This document shows, piece by piece, positions 9,229-18,240 of a stretch of 64,000 bases of DNA. Each line of letters begins with the position of its first letter. The stretch's first letter is position 1. The notes under the pieces were generated by a model that saw only the letters and a program-made list of their open reading frames with translations, made no database searches and was not told the origin of the DNA. This stretch comes from Kordia algicida OT-1. Lineage in GTDB: Bacteria > Bacteroidota > Bacteroidia > Flavobacteriales > Flavobacteriaceae. The position numbers were made by a program, and so were the translations under genes. Where the stretch lies: the NCBI RefSeq assembly GCF_000154725.1, contig NZ_DS544873.1:739569-803568 (forward strand), written 5' to 3'.

Positions 9229-9289
9229 GAGAGTATTTAGCGTGATCGTTATACTAAATAAACATGAAAAAAAGATGCTAAATACTCTC
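9229..9289. promoter_or_regulatory. 13-bp perfect inverted repeat between DUF4331 gene and TPR gene
   Basis: GAGAGTATTTAGC (9229-9241) and its exact reverse complement GCTAAATACTCTC (9277-9289) are separated by 35 bases. On the minus strand the repeat lies between the DUF4331-like lipoprotein gene and the TPR gene. It could be a long-loop RNA hairpin that partly terminates transcription, or a paired operator. Confidence 0.5.
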
Positions 9290-9308
9290 CTAGCAAATAC
9301 ATTTTAGA

Positions 9309-9866
9309 TTACCATGGTGAGGCTAAGTATGGAAAAGAGGACAAAAAAGGCTTGTCGTTAGCGTCAACATTATCATCAGAAAGATTTGGGTTTTCTGTGA
9401 AGTCTTCGCCTCCAAATATTAATAGTAATTCTACGGTAATTACGTCATCTGCTAAAGCACGACCTGTTAAAACATTAGTACCATCAAAAAATGTTGTTGT
9501 TCCGTCTAAAGAAACATTTAAAACATCTGTTGCCAGTAACCCTGTAAAAGTCGCTGCATCTTGTCCTAAAGCATTCTGATCTCCTGGATTTGCGAATGCT
9601 GGACTCAATCCTGTTAAGTTTGTTTCAAACATCGCTTGAAAAGCTGCGCTTTGTTGCGATGGAATTGTAGTGTTAAAAGTATCTTTGCTGGCAGAACCTA
9701 CAAATACAGTATTTACTGCTGGTCTACCCATTTGATCTTGTTGTGCGAATGTTCCTGAAAAATCAGGTGTGTTGTCAATTACAATTGTATTATCGTCAGA
9801 AGAACAACTCGATAACGTAAATAAGCTTATGAGTGCTATTCCTAAAATTGATTTTATAGTTTTCAT
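9309..9866 (-). CDS. DUF4331-related lipoprotein (C-terminal half of the family)
   Basis: The 185-residue product begins with a lipoprotein signal (MKTIKSILGIALISLFTLSSC, Cys21) and an Asp-rich tether. The body contains DQMGRPAVNTVFVGSASKDTFN, which corresponds to the second half of full-length DUF4331 proteins (the ...GNPLVNEV... region), and ends in SSFPYLASPW. The neighbouring upstream gene (9899-10549) carries the first half of the family. The two are 32 bases apart and almost certainly cotranscribed. Together they look like a DUF4331 protein split into a secreted and a lipid-anchored part. Molecular function of DUF4331 is unknown. Confidence 0.8.
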   Translation of the reverse strand: MKTIKSILGIALISLFTLSSCSSDDNTIVIDNTPDFSGTFAQQDQMGRPAVNTVFVGSASKDTFNTTIPSQQSAAFQAMFETNLTGLSPAFANPGDQNALGQDAATFTGLLATDVLNVSLDGTTTFFDGTNVLTGRALADDVITVELLLIFGGEDFTENPNLSDDNVDANDKPFLSSFPYLASPW

Positions 9867-9898
9867 TTATTTTATTTTTATGTGTGAATGTTGATTGA

Positions 9899-10549
9899 TT
9901 ATTGTTTTCCTTTTGATTCTGCCCAAACATTGATAGTTCCTGAACCACCAATTAATGATTTTGGTACTTCAACTACAATTGATAGTACATTTGTACCAGC
10001 AAACGTATCTGATCCTGGATCGTTAAAAGAAGTTGCATTTCCTGCAATAATTTCTCCATACTGAGCAAAATCCATAAAGAAAGGATCATCTCTTGGTCCT
10101 GCAAAAAATTTCATTCCATTATTTGTTTCTGTAATGGCAGCGCTTCCGTAAGCTGTAATATCTACAGATGAAGCTGTTCCTGAAGTTTCAATAACGCTGT
10201 TCAATCCTGTTGCGCTTGGTGCAACTGGTCCGAAGAAATACATTTTATCTCCTCTTGGAATTGCTTGAATTACTAAATCTTCCACATTGTCTCCAGAGGT
10301 ATCAATATTAATTTCAATTAATGTATTTTCATTAAAAGATGCATTTCCTGTAGCTGCTGGACTTAATAATCCTTGTGTGTTTACTACAAATGCAATTGAA
10401 TTAGTGTCTTCTCCTTGAAAGGCGTAGAAATCTGTAATGTCGGAACTTGTTCCTTGTACCGCAGGCGCATCAATATGATCTGCTGCAATTAAGAAGAAAC
10501 TACCGATCAATACAATACTGATTCCTAAAATAGTTGTTACTCGTTTCAT
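9899..10549 (-). CDS. DUF4331 family secreted protein (N-terminal half of the family)
   Basis: The 216-residue protein has an N-terminal hydrophobic export signal (MKRVTTILGISIVLIGSFFLIAA) and then DHIDAPAVQGTSSDITDFYAFQ, the typical beginning of DUF4331 proteins (usually SHREAP...DNTDVYAF). Later AGPRDDPFFMDFAQ and NVLSIVVEVPKSLIGG match conserved family blocks. Family members are usually 400-500 residues; here the remainder is encoded by the next gene. It is the first gene of a minus-strand set DUF4331, DUF4331 and TPR lipoprotein. Location periplasm or cell surface; function unknown. Confidence 0.85.
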   Translation of the reverse strand: MKRVTTILGISIVLIGSFFLIAADHIDAPAVQGTSSDITDFYAFQGEDTNSIAFVVNTQGLLSPAATGNASFNENTLIEINIDTSGDNVEDLVIQAIPRGDKMYFFGPVAPSATGLNSVIETSGTASSVDITAYGSAAITETNNGMKFFAGPRDDPFFMDFAQYGEIIAGNATSFNDPGSDTFAGTNVLSIVVEVPKSLIGGSGTINVWAESKGKQ

Positions 10550-10963
10550 AATTTTTAAGTTTAATTAGATTTTTATTGTATTACGGTTTTATATACGAGA
10601 GGAATTGGAGTACGGTTTTTTGAAAATGTGTTTTTTTGAAAAAATTTTATGAATATATGTAAAATGGAGTTGTTTTTCAGGTGTAATATGTTGAATGTTA
10701 ATATTTTAAATGTGTTTGAAAAAAGTTTAATTTTCTTAATAAAAAAGTATTTTTTTTTTGATAGATGAAGCGTTTTTCAAATAGAAATCGCCTTAGAAGC
10801 ACTTTTTTTAATTTCAAAATATTGCATTAGAAGCATTTTTTTTTAGTAGAAAGTGAATCTTAAATCGTTCAATACTTCAATCATTCAATCAAAAAATTAA
10901 TATGTGCGAATGCTACGACAATTATGTATATTTGCTGTAAAGCAATTTAATTAACGAATAATT
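10550..10963. other. 414-base divergent intergenic region
   Basis: The stretch separates divergent genes (DUF4331 on the left, ettA on the right). It is very AT-rich with homopolymer T runs at about 10751-10759, 10803-10809 and 10836-10844, and holds two direct copies of TTAGAAGCA (10793-10801 and 10827-10835), each followed within one base or directly by a T run. No gene or RNA gene is recognised. Confidence 0.5.
10927..10934 (+). promoter_or_regulatory. -7 promoter element of ettA (TATATTTG)
   Basis: TATATTTG fits the Bacteroidota -7 consensus TAnnTTTG and lies 30 bases before the ettA start codon. A good TTTG -33 element is not seen; the nearest candidate is TGTG near 10904. Confidence 0.55.
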
Positions 10964-12655
10964 ATGTCAGACGATAAGAAAGTTATCTTTTCCATGAATA
11001 GGGTTTCCAAAACCTATCAAAGCACCAACAAACAAGTTTTAAAAGATATATACCTAAGTTTTTTCTACGGAGCTAAAATCGGGATTCTCGGTCTCAATGG
11101 TTCTGGTAAATCTACCTTGCTAAAAATCATCGCAGGTGTTGAGAAAAATTACCAAGGCGAAGTTACATTTTCGCCAGGTTATAAAGTAGGTTACTTAGAA
11201 CAGGAACCACAACTTGACGAAACAAAAACAGTAATGGAAGTTGTAAAAGAAGGAGTTGCAGAAACGGTTGCCATCTTAGACGAATACAACAAAATTAACG
11301 ATATGTTTGCCTTAGAAGAAGTATATTCTGATGCAGATAAGATGGAGAAGTTAATGGCGCAACAAGCCGATTTACAAGATAAAATTGATGCTTCGAATGC
11401 GTGGGAATTAGATACAAAACTAGAAATTGCCATGGACGCACTGCGTACGCCAGAACCAGACAAATTGATTGGTGTTCTTTCTGGAGGAGAACGTCGTCGT
11501 GTAGCATTGTGTCGTTTGTTATTACAAGAACCAGAAATTTTATTACTCGATGAGCCTACCAACCACTTGGATGCAGAATCGGTACATTGGTTAGAGCATC
11601 ATTTGGCACAATACAAAGGAACGGTAATCGCCGTAACACACGATAGATATTTCTTAGATAACGTTGCAGGTTGGATTTTAGAATTGGATAGAGGAGAAGG
11701 AATTCCGTGGAAAGGAAACTATTCTTCTTGGTTAGATCAAAAATCAAAACGTATGGCGCAGGAAAGCAAAACGGCTTCCAAACGTCAAAAAACATTAGAG
11801 CGAGAATTAGAATGGGTTCGTCAAGGAGCAAAAGGTCGTCAAACAAAGCAAAAAGCACGTTTGAAGAATTATGACAAATTGATGAGTCAAGATCAAAAGC
11901 AGATGGACGCGAAATTGGAAATCTACATTCCAAACGGACCACGTTTAGGAACTAATGTAATTGAAGCAACAGGCGTTTCCAAGGCTTTTGGCGATAAATT
12001 ATTATATGAAGATTTAAATTTCAACTTACCGCAAGCGGGAATTGTAGGTGTCATTGGACCAAACGGAGCAGGAAAAACGACCATTTTCAAAATGATTATG
12101 GGCGAAGAAACTCCAGACAAAGGAACTTTTACGGTAGGAGAAACAGCAAAAATTGCATATGTCGATCAGTCACACTCTAACATTGATCCAGAAAAATCTA
12201 TTTGGGCAAACTTCTCTGACGAACAAGAATTAGTGATGATGGGCGGAAAGCAAGTCAACTCTAGAGCATACTTAAGCCGATTTAATTTCGCGGGAAGCGA
12301 GCAAAACAAAAAAGTAAGTACACTTTCTGGTGGAGAACGAAATCGTCTGCATTTGGCAATGACGCTCAAAGAAGAAGGAAACGTACTATTACTGGATGAG
12401 CCAACAAACGACTTGGATGTAAATACACTTCGAGCATTGGAAGAAGGTTTGGAAAACTTTGCTGGTTGTGCCGTGGTCATTTCTCACGACAGGTGGTTTT
12501 TAGATCGTATCTGTACACATATTCTAGCTTTTGAAGGCGATTCACAAGTATATTTCTTTGAAGGAAGCTTCTCAGATTATGAAGAAAACAAAAAGAAACG
12601 TTTAGGTGGCGACTTGATGCCAAAACGTATTAAGTATAAGAAGTTGATACGATAA
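10964..12655 (+). CDS. ettA: energy-dependent translational throttle protein EttA (ABC-F ATPase)
   Basis: The 563-residue protein has two ABC ATPase domains and no membrane segment. Domain 1: Walker A GLNGSGKST (43-51), signature LSGGERRRVAL, Walker B LLLDEPTNHLD. The linker carries the P-site tRNA interaction motif region (ELEWVRQGAKGRQTKQKARL). Domain 2: Walker A GPNGAGKTT, signature LSGGERNRLHLA, Walker B LLLDEPTNDLD. This is the EttA subfamily of ABC-F proteins, which sits in the ribosomal E site and tunes entry into elongation according to the ATP/ADP ratio. It is monocistronic: promoter at 10927 and a strong bidirectional terminator at 12771-12799. Confidence 0.96.
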   Translation: MSDDKKVIFSMNRVSKTYQSTNKQVLKDIYLSFFYGAKIGILGLNGSGKSTLLKIIAGVEKNYQGEVTFSPGYKVGYLEQEPQLDETKTVMEVVKEGVAETVAILDEYNKINDMFALEEVYSDADKMEKLMAQQADLQDKIDASNAWELDTKLEIAMDALRTPEPDKLIGVLSGGERRRVALCRLLLQEPEILLLDEPTNHLDAESVHWLEHHLAQYKGTVIAVTHDRYFLDNVAGWILELDRGEGIPWKGNYSSWLDQKSKRMAQESKTASKRQKTLERELEWVRQGAKGRQTKQKARLKNYDKLMSQDQKQMDAKLEIYIPNGPRLGTNVIEATGVSKAFGDKLLYEDLNFNLPQAGIVGVIGPNGAGKTTIFKMIMGEETPDKGTFTVGETAKIAYVDQSHSNIDPEKSIWANFSDEQELVMMGGKQVNSRAYLSRFNFAGSEQNKKVSTLSGGERNRLHLAMTLKEEGNVLLLDEPTNDLDVNTLRALEEGLENFAGCAVVISHDRWFLDRICTHILAFEGDSQVYFFEGSFSDYEENKKKRLGGDLMPKRIKYKKLIR

Positions 12656-12770
12656 TAGTTGTGTATTGAAGATTGAAAACTAATTTAATAAGATTCTGAA
12701 TCAAGTTCAGAATGACGGTTTCAGAATCTTTTCAGACAATCTTAATATTTGTAAATTATCACAAAAACCA

Positions 12771-12799
12771 AAAACCTCAATCATTACGATTGAGGTTTT
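12771..12799. terminator. bidirectional terminator between ettA and the T9SS gene
   Basis: The perfect 12-bp stem AAAACCTCAATC / GATTGAGGTTTT with an ATTAC loop has A-tract and T-tract sides suitable for both strands. It lies between two convergent genes. Confidence 0.85.
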
Positions 12800-12843
12800 C
12801 TGCTTTTGTTGAAAACTATATTGTACCCCTAATTAAAATTTAG

Positions 12844-15225
12844 TTATTCAACAATCAACTTTTTTGTGATGAATGTTTCATGGTTTTTAATCCTTAAAAA
12901 GTAAATCCCTTTTGCATACTTGCTGAGGTCTAAAGTCTCTACATTTGTAGTTGCGTTTTTAGATACAATAGTTTTACCTGTAATATCTAACACTGCTAAG
13001 TTTGCTTCAGACATCGATCCTAAGTTTACATTGAACAATCCTTTAGATGGATTTGGATATACTGAAACTTCTGGTGTAGTTACGGGATCAAATTTATCTG
13101 GTTCGTCTGTCGCAACTCTATTTTGCCCGTTAATGATTTGTACAAAATCTTGGTGACTTCCACTTTGTCCGCATTGATTGCTAAAATCTATCGTATAAAA
13201 ATACGTTCCATCAGAAAGGTTCGTTGGTGTCCAAATACATACAGGATTTTCTGTGACACAACCTGATGATTCAAACATTACATTTCCCCATCTATTCACA
13301 ACAACCAAATGATAATAATCGGCTCCTTGCGGACTGAAACACAAGGTATCATTAATTCCATCACCATTAGCTGTAATTACATTTGGATAACTTGAAGGCA
13401 TGGAAAATGCTGTGTTCGATTTATTCCATGATAGTGTTGAAACTGCTTCTGTTGGATAACAATAATTCTTTGTTCTGACTTTAATTTTATAATTATGACA
13501 TTGCGAAACACAACCTGATAAGCAATTAGTGACATCAAAATGGTACGTACTTATGTTCGGATTTGCACAAGCTTCTATAGTTTGTGAACAAATCAAAGAT
13601 GTTTCTTGTTCATTCCACGTTTCAATAACAACATATTCATAACTAGAAGCAAGCGTAAGATCGAATTGGAAATCAAAATCAGTATTTATAATATTTGAAA
13701 TACTGTTAATTGGAGCAACTGGCGTTGGAGCTGTCCACGTAATAATTTCTTCTACAGTATCAAAACACGGATTTGAAGCGGTAATGGTAACTTCGACATC
13801 ATCACACATATCTAACAGACATGAGTTTAAATCTAGTAATACATCGTTTACATTTAAATCAGCACAAGCTGAATTTTGTGTATCAGTATACAATACTGTT
13901 CCGTTTGCAACACTTGTTGCCGTAACCGTATAGGAGTTTGCATTTGCAATATCTAAATCGAGATTTAAATTGTTTACTCCAGAAGAAGTACTATTTACTG
14001 TTATGGATGGTGCAGCGTCAAAATAATTCATGGTAAACGGAAATGTTTGACTTTCTCCACAAATGGTCCAAATGACCAATTCGGCATTTACACAACCAGA
14101 ACCAGCTGGTGGCGTAAAATCTGTGATTCTAGACCACGGATTTGAAAAATATTCTATTGGAGACCAACTGTAAAATACGCCTGGTTGCGCGGGTATATTT
14201 TCGCCCAAGGTTGTTGCGCTACTACAAACATCTGTTGATGATGGTGCAAAAGCTTCAATTGTTGGGCAAGGATCTTCAACACAAGTTCCAACTTGTGTTT
14301 CAAAATAGCTTCCAGGTTCTTCCACAAAAAAGCCAGGTTCTAAAAGTACTGTTGGTGCTCTGTAAATTACTTTTGCTGAACTTTTTACGACTACAGGCAA
14401 ATTGTCAATGGAAGGATCTGGACTTACATTTGCGCCTGCACTGATTTGAATATTAGCTTGTTCAATCTTATGAATATCAAAATATTGCCAATCTTGAATG
14501 TATTTGTAATCAATACATTGTTCTTCTTCAACTAAAGACACTTCATCATAATGTAAAATTAAAGAAGCCGAATCGCCATCACCATTTTCATTTTGCTCAT
14601 GATTGTACTGCAAAACAATATATTTCATGTCTTCATAGTCGTTATTATCATCCGTAGGAACTGTAAAATAAGCGTCAATATTTCTCCAATCGCACGATTG
14701 TTCCACATAAAAATCTAAAGCCACCCATTTTTTATGAGGTTGCACTCTTAAACCTTCGCTTTTGGTTGAAAATACTACTTGAAAACTTCCAGTGCCATTT
14801 GCCAAACCTCTAGCGGCTCTCACTTTTACTTTAAATTTGTACGTCCTGCCTTTTACCAATGTGTATCCGCCAACCATTTCGGTCATAATGCTTTCGTTTT
14901 TCAATGCGCTTCTCACATATTTGGAATCGTTTGCATCACAAGAACCATCACCCAAAACCATACCTGCGGGAATCCAATCGGGAGAACATCTTGAAGTCCA
15001 AACATTTGTTGGTTTGGCAACATACCAATTAAATAGGTCTCCATCAAATCTTCCTCTACCTGTAGAACAGGCAACTCCAGAGTAGTAATCTGTCGGATCT
15101 GATCCTCCATTGTAATTTCCTAATTCAAAATCACCATTTGGAATTAAGTTTTGCGCATTTGTATTCAAAGGAAAACTCAGCGTAACAAGGAGAAACAAAT
15201 ATGTAAATCTTAAATGTTTCATCAT
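12844..15225 (-). CDS. T9SS-sorted multidomain surface protein with gliding-type C-terminal domain
   Basis: The 793-residue protein has a signal peptide (ends TNAQ at about 25), then NLIPNGDFELGN, a CBM-like beta-sandwich start typical of surface proteins. A 'CHU_C'-like gliding-motility segment (YPNVITANGDGINDTLCF ... VVNRWGNVMFESSG ... DGTYFYTIDF) follows in the last third, and the C-terminus is a type A T9SS sorting domain (VSVYPNPSKGLFNVNLG ... YAKGIYFLRIKN ... TKKLIVE). Many cysteine pairs suggest an extracellular fold. Its start codon overlaps the stop codon of the upstream gene by one base (15225), so the two are translationally coupled. It is probably a secreted adhesin-like protein; the ligand is unknown. 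Confidence 0.9.
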   Translation of the reverse strand: MMKHLRFTYLFLLVTLSFPLNTNAQNLIPNGDFELGNYNGGSDPTDYYSGVACSTGRGRFDGDLFNWYVAKPTNVWTSRCSPDWIPAGMVLGDGSCDANDSKYVRSALKNESIMTEMVGGYTLVKGRTYKFKVKVRAARGLANGTGSFQVVFSTKSEGLRVQPHKKWVALDFYVEQSCDWRNIDAYFTVPTDDNNDYEDMKYIVLQYNHEQNENGDGDSASLILHYDEVSLVEEEQCIDYKYIQDWQYFDIHKIEQANIQISAGANVSPDPSIDNLPVVVKSSAKVIYRAPTVLLEPGFFVEEPGSYFETQVGTCVEDPCPTIEAFAPSSTDVCSSATTLGENIPAQPGVFYSWSPIEYFSNPWSRITDFTPPAGSGCVNAELVIWTICGESQTFPFTMNYFDAAPSITVNSTSSGVNNLNLDLDIANANSYTVTATSVANGTVLYTDTQNSACADLNVNDVLLDLNSCLLDMCDDVEVTITASNPCFDTVEEIITWTAPTPVAPINSISNIINTDFDFQFDLTLASSYEYVVIETWNEQETSLICSQTIEACANPNISTYHFDVTNCLSGCVSQCHNYKIKVRTKNYCYPTEAVSTLSWNKSNTAFSMPSSYPNVITANGDGINDTLCFSPQGADYYHLVVVNRWGNVMFESSGCVTENPVCIWTPTNLSDGTYFYTIDFSNQCGQSGSHQDFVQIINGQNRVATDEPDKFDPVTTPEVSVYPNPSKGLFNVNLGSMSEANLAVLDITGKTIVSKNATTNVETLDLSKYAKGIYFLRIKNHETFITKKLIVE

Positions 15226-16154
15226 TACTTCGTTTTCAATTGTTCTTGTAATTCTTTTATCTGCTTTTGTTGTTCAATAACATATAGTGTCAGTTCTTCA
15301 ATTTTCTCTAATAATTTAGCATCCATTTTTGCCAAATCGATTCCTTCTTTTGCAACTTCTTCTGCACTTGGTACATTGGGTAAATGACCATTTTTTGCAA
15401 TATGCGCTTCCACTTCTTCAAGTGGTAATAATTTATAATCATCTTCAAAAACATAATCTGACCAATCACTAGAACTGCGCAAGGTTACTTTTACCTTTTC
15501 GGTCATGATACCATCAGCAACGTATAGCTTAAAGTTTCCGTTGTAGGTTCCTGCCACATTTGGATCCAATCCAATACTTACTTTTCCAGTATCGGTTAAA
15601 AACATGTAATAATTTCCAAAGTTATTACTGCCAGTAGGTTTCCAAAAATTGAGTCCTTTTACAGTAGCATATTCGTTATATTCAATTCCCCATTGTCCAA
15701 AAGCTTCTCCACCTGTAGCACCAAATAAAAGTGATGCGTTTTGACCATCTATAAGCGCAAAACCTCTCACATTTAAATCTAAAGCATTCGGATTGTTATC
15801 TGTAATTACCATGCGTTTGTTATTCAAAATAGGATCGTTCCAATTGACACCAACACCCACATTTCCATTGGGTTTTACAACAAATTGACTAAAAAATTCG
15901 CCTTTGCTTCTTCCTGTTTTTCTGAGGTGAAATAAAGTTTGAATGGAGCTCGTACTCGAAAAACTAAACGGACTTGTGAGTCTAATTCCCGATTCAACAG
16001 GCAAGTTAGCAGATAATTGAGCGTCTAATTTTGCTGTAGGACTTGTAGTTCCTAATCCTGTATTTCCAGCTGATGGATATACGTTATTTTGAGCTAAGAG
16101 ACCTGTTAGTGTCAATAGTAATAATGCAGTGAGATACGTTGTTTTTTTCATCAT
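15225..16154 (-). CDS. tail-fibre-domain-like secreted protein
   Basis: A signal peptide (MMKKTTYLTALLLLTLTGLLAQ) precedes a repetitive region with NTGLGTTSPTAKLDAQ and GNVGVGVNWNDP motifs, characteristic of Bacteroidota proteins annotated 'tail fiber domain-containing'. Near the C-terminus is the conserved segment WSDYVFEDDYKLLPLEEVEA and GHLPNVPSAEEV, followed by a coiled coil (LLEKIEELTLYVIEQQKQIKELQEQL). Length 309 residues. Such proteins usually stand beside T9SS surface proteins, as here, where the downstream gene start overlaps its stop by one base. Likely an exported trimer-forming structural protein; partner inferred to be the 793-aa protein. Confidence 0.82.
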   Translation of the reverse strand: MMKKTTYLTALLLLTLTGLLAQNNVYPSAGNTGLGTTSPTAKLDAQLSANLPVESGIRLTSPFSFSSTSSIQTLFHLRKTGRSKGEFFSQFVVKPNGNVGVGVNWNDPILNNKRMVITDNNPNALDLNVRGFALIDGQNASLLFGATGGEAFGQWGIEYNEYATVKGLNFWKPTGSNNFGNYYMFLTDTGKVSIGLDPNVAGTYNGNFKLYVADGIMTEKVKVTLRSSSDWSDYVFEDDYKLLPLEEVEAHIAKNGHLPNVPSAEEVAKEGIDLAKMDAKLLEKIEELTLYVIEQQKQIKELQEQLKTK

Positions 16155-16621
16155 AATATTTTTGTTGTTACATTTTGCCTACTCATTTCGCTTTTCGGCT
16201 TACTCGTTCTGAATCAAGTTGATTTTAGAATAATCTTGTAGCAAATAACACACAGAAATGATGAAGAAAAAAGAGAAGTAACTGACGCTTTATAAAATAT
16301 CAGATATGAAAAAGTGAGGAAATTAGCCTGTTAGCGGAGTGTTTTGTGATATGACGTTTGTCAAATGCTGAGGTTTTGTTTAAAGTAAAAGCATTTGTTT
16401 TTTTGAACTTTTTTTAGCGAAATTATTAAAAAATTCTACTTTGAGAATGCACATGTTTTTGATCTAATGAAGAAACATTAGTATGTAAATATGCTATAAT
16501 TTTGGAGTACTTATCGATATACCAATTGTACTTCAAAGACAGCAAAGTACTATCAGAAGAAACCTTGAATCCTTAAATTTTTAAATCTTTGAATGAACAA
16601 AGCGAAGCGATTTAAAAAAAT
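16155..16621. other. 467-base intergenic region without a recognised gene
   Basis: The stretch precedes the tail-fibre-like gene (minus strand) and holds its promoter. It contains the phrase TTCTGAATCAAGTTGA (16208-16223), which resembles the TTCTGAATCAAGTTCAGAAT hairpin word downstream of ettA (12693-12712), so dispersed repeat debris is present. No RNA gene or coding potential is seen. Confidence 0.45.
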
Positions 16622-17464
16622 CTAATTAGTTACCGAATATGCTTTAATTTCTTGTGAGGTTCCACTATTAATAGAATTCGGGAAACCTAAATCAATATTA
16701 AGCGTTTGTAGTAAAGCTACTGTTGTTGGATTGAGTTCGAAACTAAATTCTGAATCCGCTTTAATCAATCCTACATTTGCACCGTAATATGAACGAATTT
16801 CCAATACATTCTGCGGATCAAGAATTGAAAATGTTGTTGGATTTCCTAAAACATCTACACTTGTTGAAACAGAAAATTCCAATAAAAGATCAACAACTTC
16901 AACATCCGTAAATGTTTCTCCGTTTAATGTTAATCCTTCTAATTGCGAGATGTTTTCGGTACTTAAGGTATAACTAATAGTTAGTGGAACTCCTTGAATA
17001 TCTTGTGTGTACGTATCTGAAATAGAAAAAAGCGTTTCACCATCTGCAATACTTTCATCATATAAAACAAGTCCTTCAAAATCGATTGCATTTCCAGGAA
17101 TGTCAATTGGTAAACTCAGATTACTATTTAATGTAAGCGCTGTTCCTTGTTCGGTAAGTGTTCCGTTGGCTAATAAATTACTCATAATACCAAATCCTGC
17201 ATCTGTGTCGTTGATATCAAGCATAAATGAACTACCATTTCGAGAAGCCACATACAAAGAATCTGTTTCTGTTGGAGCAGTGCCAGTTCCGCCAAAAATG
17301 CGTACATCATATACCCAATAATCATTTACAGCAGCTGGAAAATAATTGGCAGGAAGTATAGGCGTTTGTGGTTGTTCGTCTGTATTGGTACTATCATCAT
17401 CATTTCCGCAAGAAACAAATAATACGAACATAGAAATTCCAAGAATACGAATGATGTTTTTCAT
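16622..17464 (-). CDS. hypothetical lipoprotein, 280 aa
   Basis: A lipoprotein signal (MKNIIRILGISMFVLFVSC, Cys19) is followed by an Asp/Asn/Thr-rich tether and ANYFPAAVNDYWVYDV, a start pattern shared by a class of Bacteroidota outer-membrane lipoproteins of unknown function. The rest is predicted to be beta-rich with few charged residues. There is no close neighbour on the same strand. Surface or outer membrane location is inferred from the +2 Gly/Asn/Asp-rich sequence after the lipid-modified Cys. Function unknown. Confidence 0.78.
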   Translation of the reverse strand: MKNIIRILGISMFVLFVSCGNDDDSTNTDEQPQTPILPANYFPAAVNDYWVYDVRIFGGTGTAPTETDSLYVASRNGSSFMLDINDTDAGFGIMSNLLANGTLTEQGTALTLNSNLSLPIDIPGNAIDFEGLVLYDESIADGETLFSISDTYTQDIQGVPLTISYTLSTENISQLEGLTLNGETFTDVEVVDLLLEFSVSTSVDVLGNPTTFSILDPQNVLEIRSYYGANVGLIKADSEFSFELNPTTVALLQTLNIDLGFPNSINSGTSQEIKAYSVTN

Positions 17465-17643
17465 GAGTTAAATGGTTTAAAGTCTAAAATCAGCATTAAA
17501 TATAATACTAAAATGCATGAATAGATCAATTTCTCAAGAAAGCTTTTTTTAATTTGAAGAAGAAGTAAATACAAAGTAAATATGCTAATTTAATATGGTA
17601 GCAATAATCTTTTGGTAAGTATGGAAATTTGATATGAGGACAA

Positions 17644-18153
17644 CTATATGTTAGCGTCATTCAAAAGCGATTGATTCAAATCTTGTGTTTCTTGATTGTA
17701 GATAACCGAAAACTCGCCAGAATCTTCTAAAATAACAGCTTTAATATCTCTAAAATCATGTGGATTAGATCTTCCAATTTTGGCGATTAAATCTTCTTTG
17801 CTAATATTAGATGTGACCAATCTATCTTCAAGAATTTTTCCATTCCATAAAACAATTTTAGCTTTATTGATAAAAAAATGGTTGAATCGTTTACTTGCAC
17901 GAAGTAATGACACAAATAAAATTTGAAATATAGTGACAATAGCTACTATAGCGCTCCCTTCAAAAAAAGTATACTTATTACTTGATAAAACGGAAACTAA
18001 TACGGCAAGTATGGAAATGGCAGCAACAAAATAAGTTGTTGATATTTTACCAATTGAACGTACACGAACAAGTTTGGTAATAATCATTAAACTAATAAAA
18101 AGACCGAAAGCTGTGAAGGTTAATTTTAAAATTTCTAAAGTTTCCATGAGCAT
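17644..18153 (-). CDS. DUF421 (YetF-like) membrane protein
   Basis: The 169-residue protein has three hydrophobic segments in its first half (LKLTFTAFGLFISLMIITKL; STTYFVAAISILAVLVSVL; FFEGSAIVAIVTIFQILFVSLL) and a small cytosolic domain with VLWNGKILEDRLVTSNISKEDL and AVILEDSGEFSVIYN, the two conserved blocks of DUF421/YetF proteins. The family includes spore-associated YetF of Bacillus; its biochemistry is unclear. ATG at 18147 (METLEIL) is an equally possible start. It is separated by 87 bases from the phosphoesterase gene upstream on the same strand. Confidence 0.85.
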   Translation of the reverse strand: MLMETLEILKLTFTAFGLFISLMIITKLVRVRSIGKISTTYFVAAISILAVLVSVLSSNKYTFFEGSAIVAIVTIFQILFVSLLRASKRFNHFFINKAKIVLWNGKILEDRLVTSNISKEDLIAKIGRSNPHDFRDIKAVILEDSGEFSVIYNQETQDLNQSLLNDANI

Positions 18154-18240
18154 AAATATTTAAAACAAAATTATGCCTTCAAAAAAAATAGCTTAGTGCA
18201 TTAAATTTTTTTTGTAACTCAAAAAAATTAGCGATAGAAA

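Noticed and set aside
11191-11942. several minus-strand frames within ettA
   Set aside because: Shadows of a highly conserved gene; no signals of their own.
14142-14444. 100-codon plus-strand frame inside the T9SS gene
   Set aside because: Leu/Gln-rich composition typical of an antisense shadow of a Thr/Ser-rich protein.
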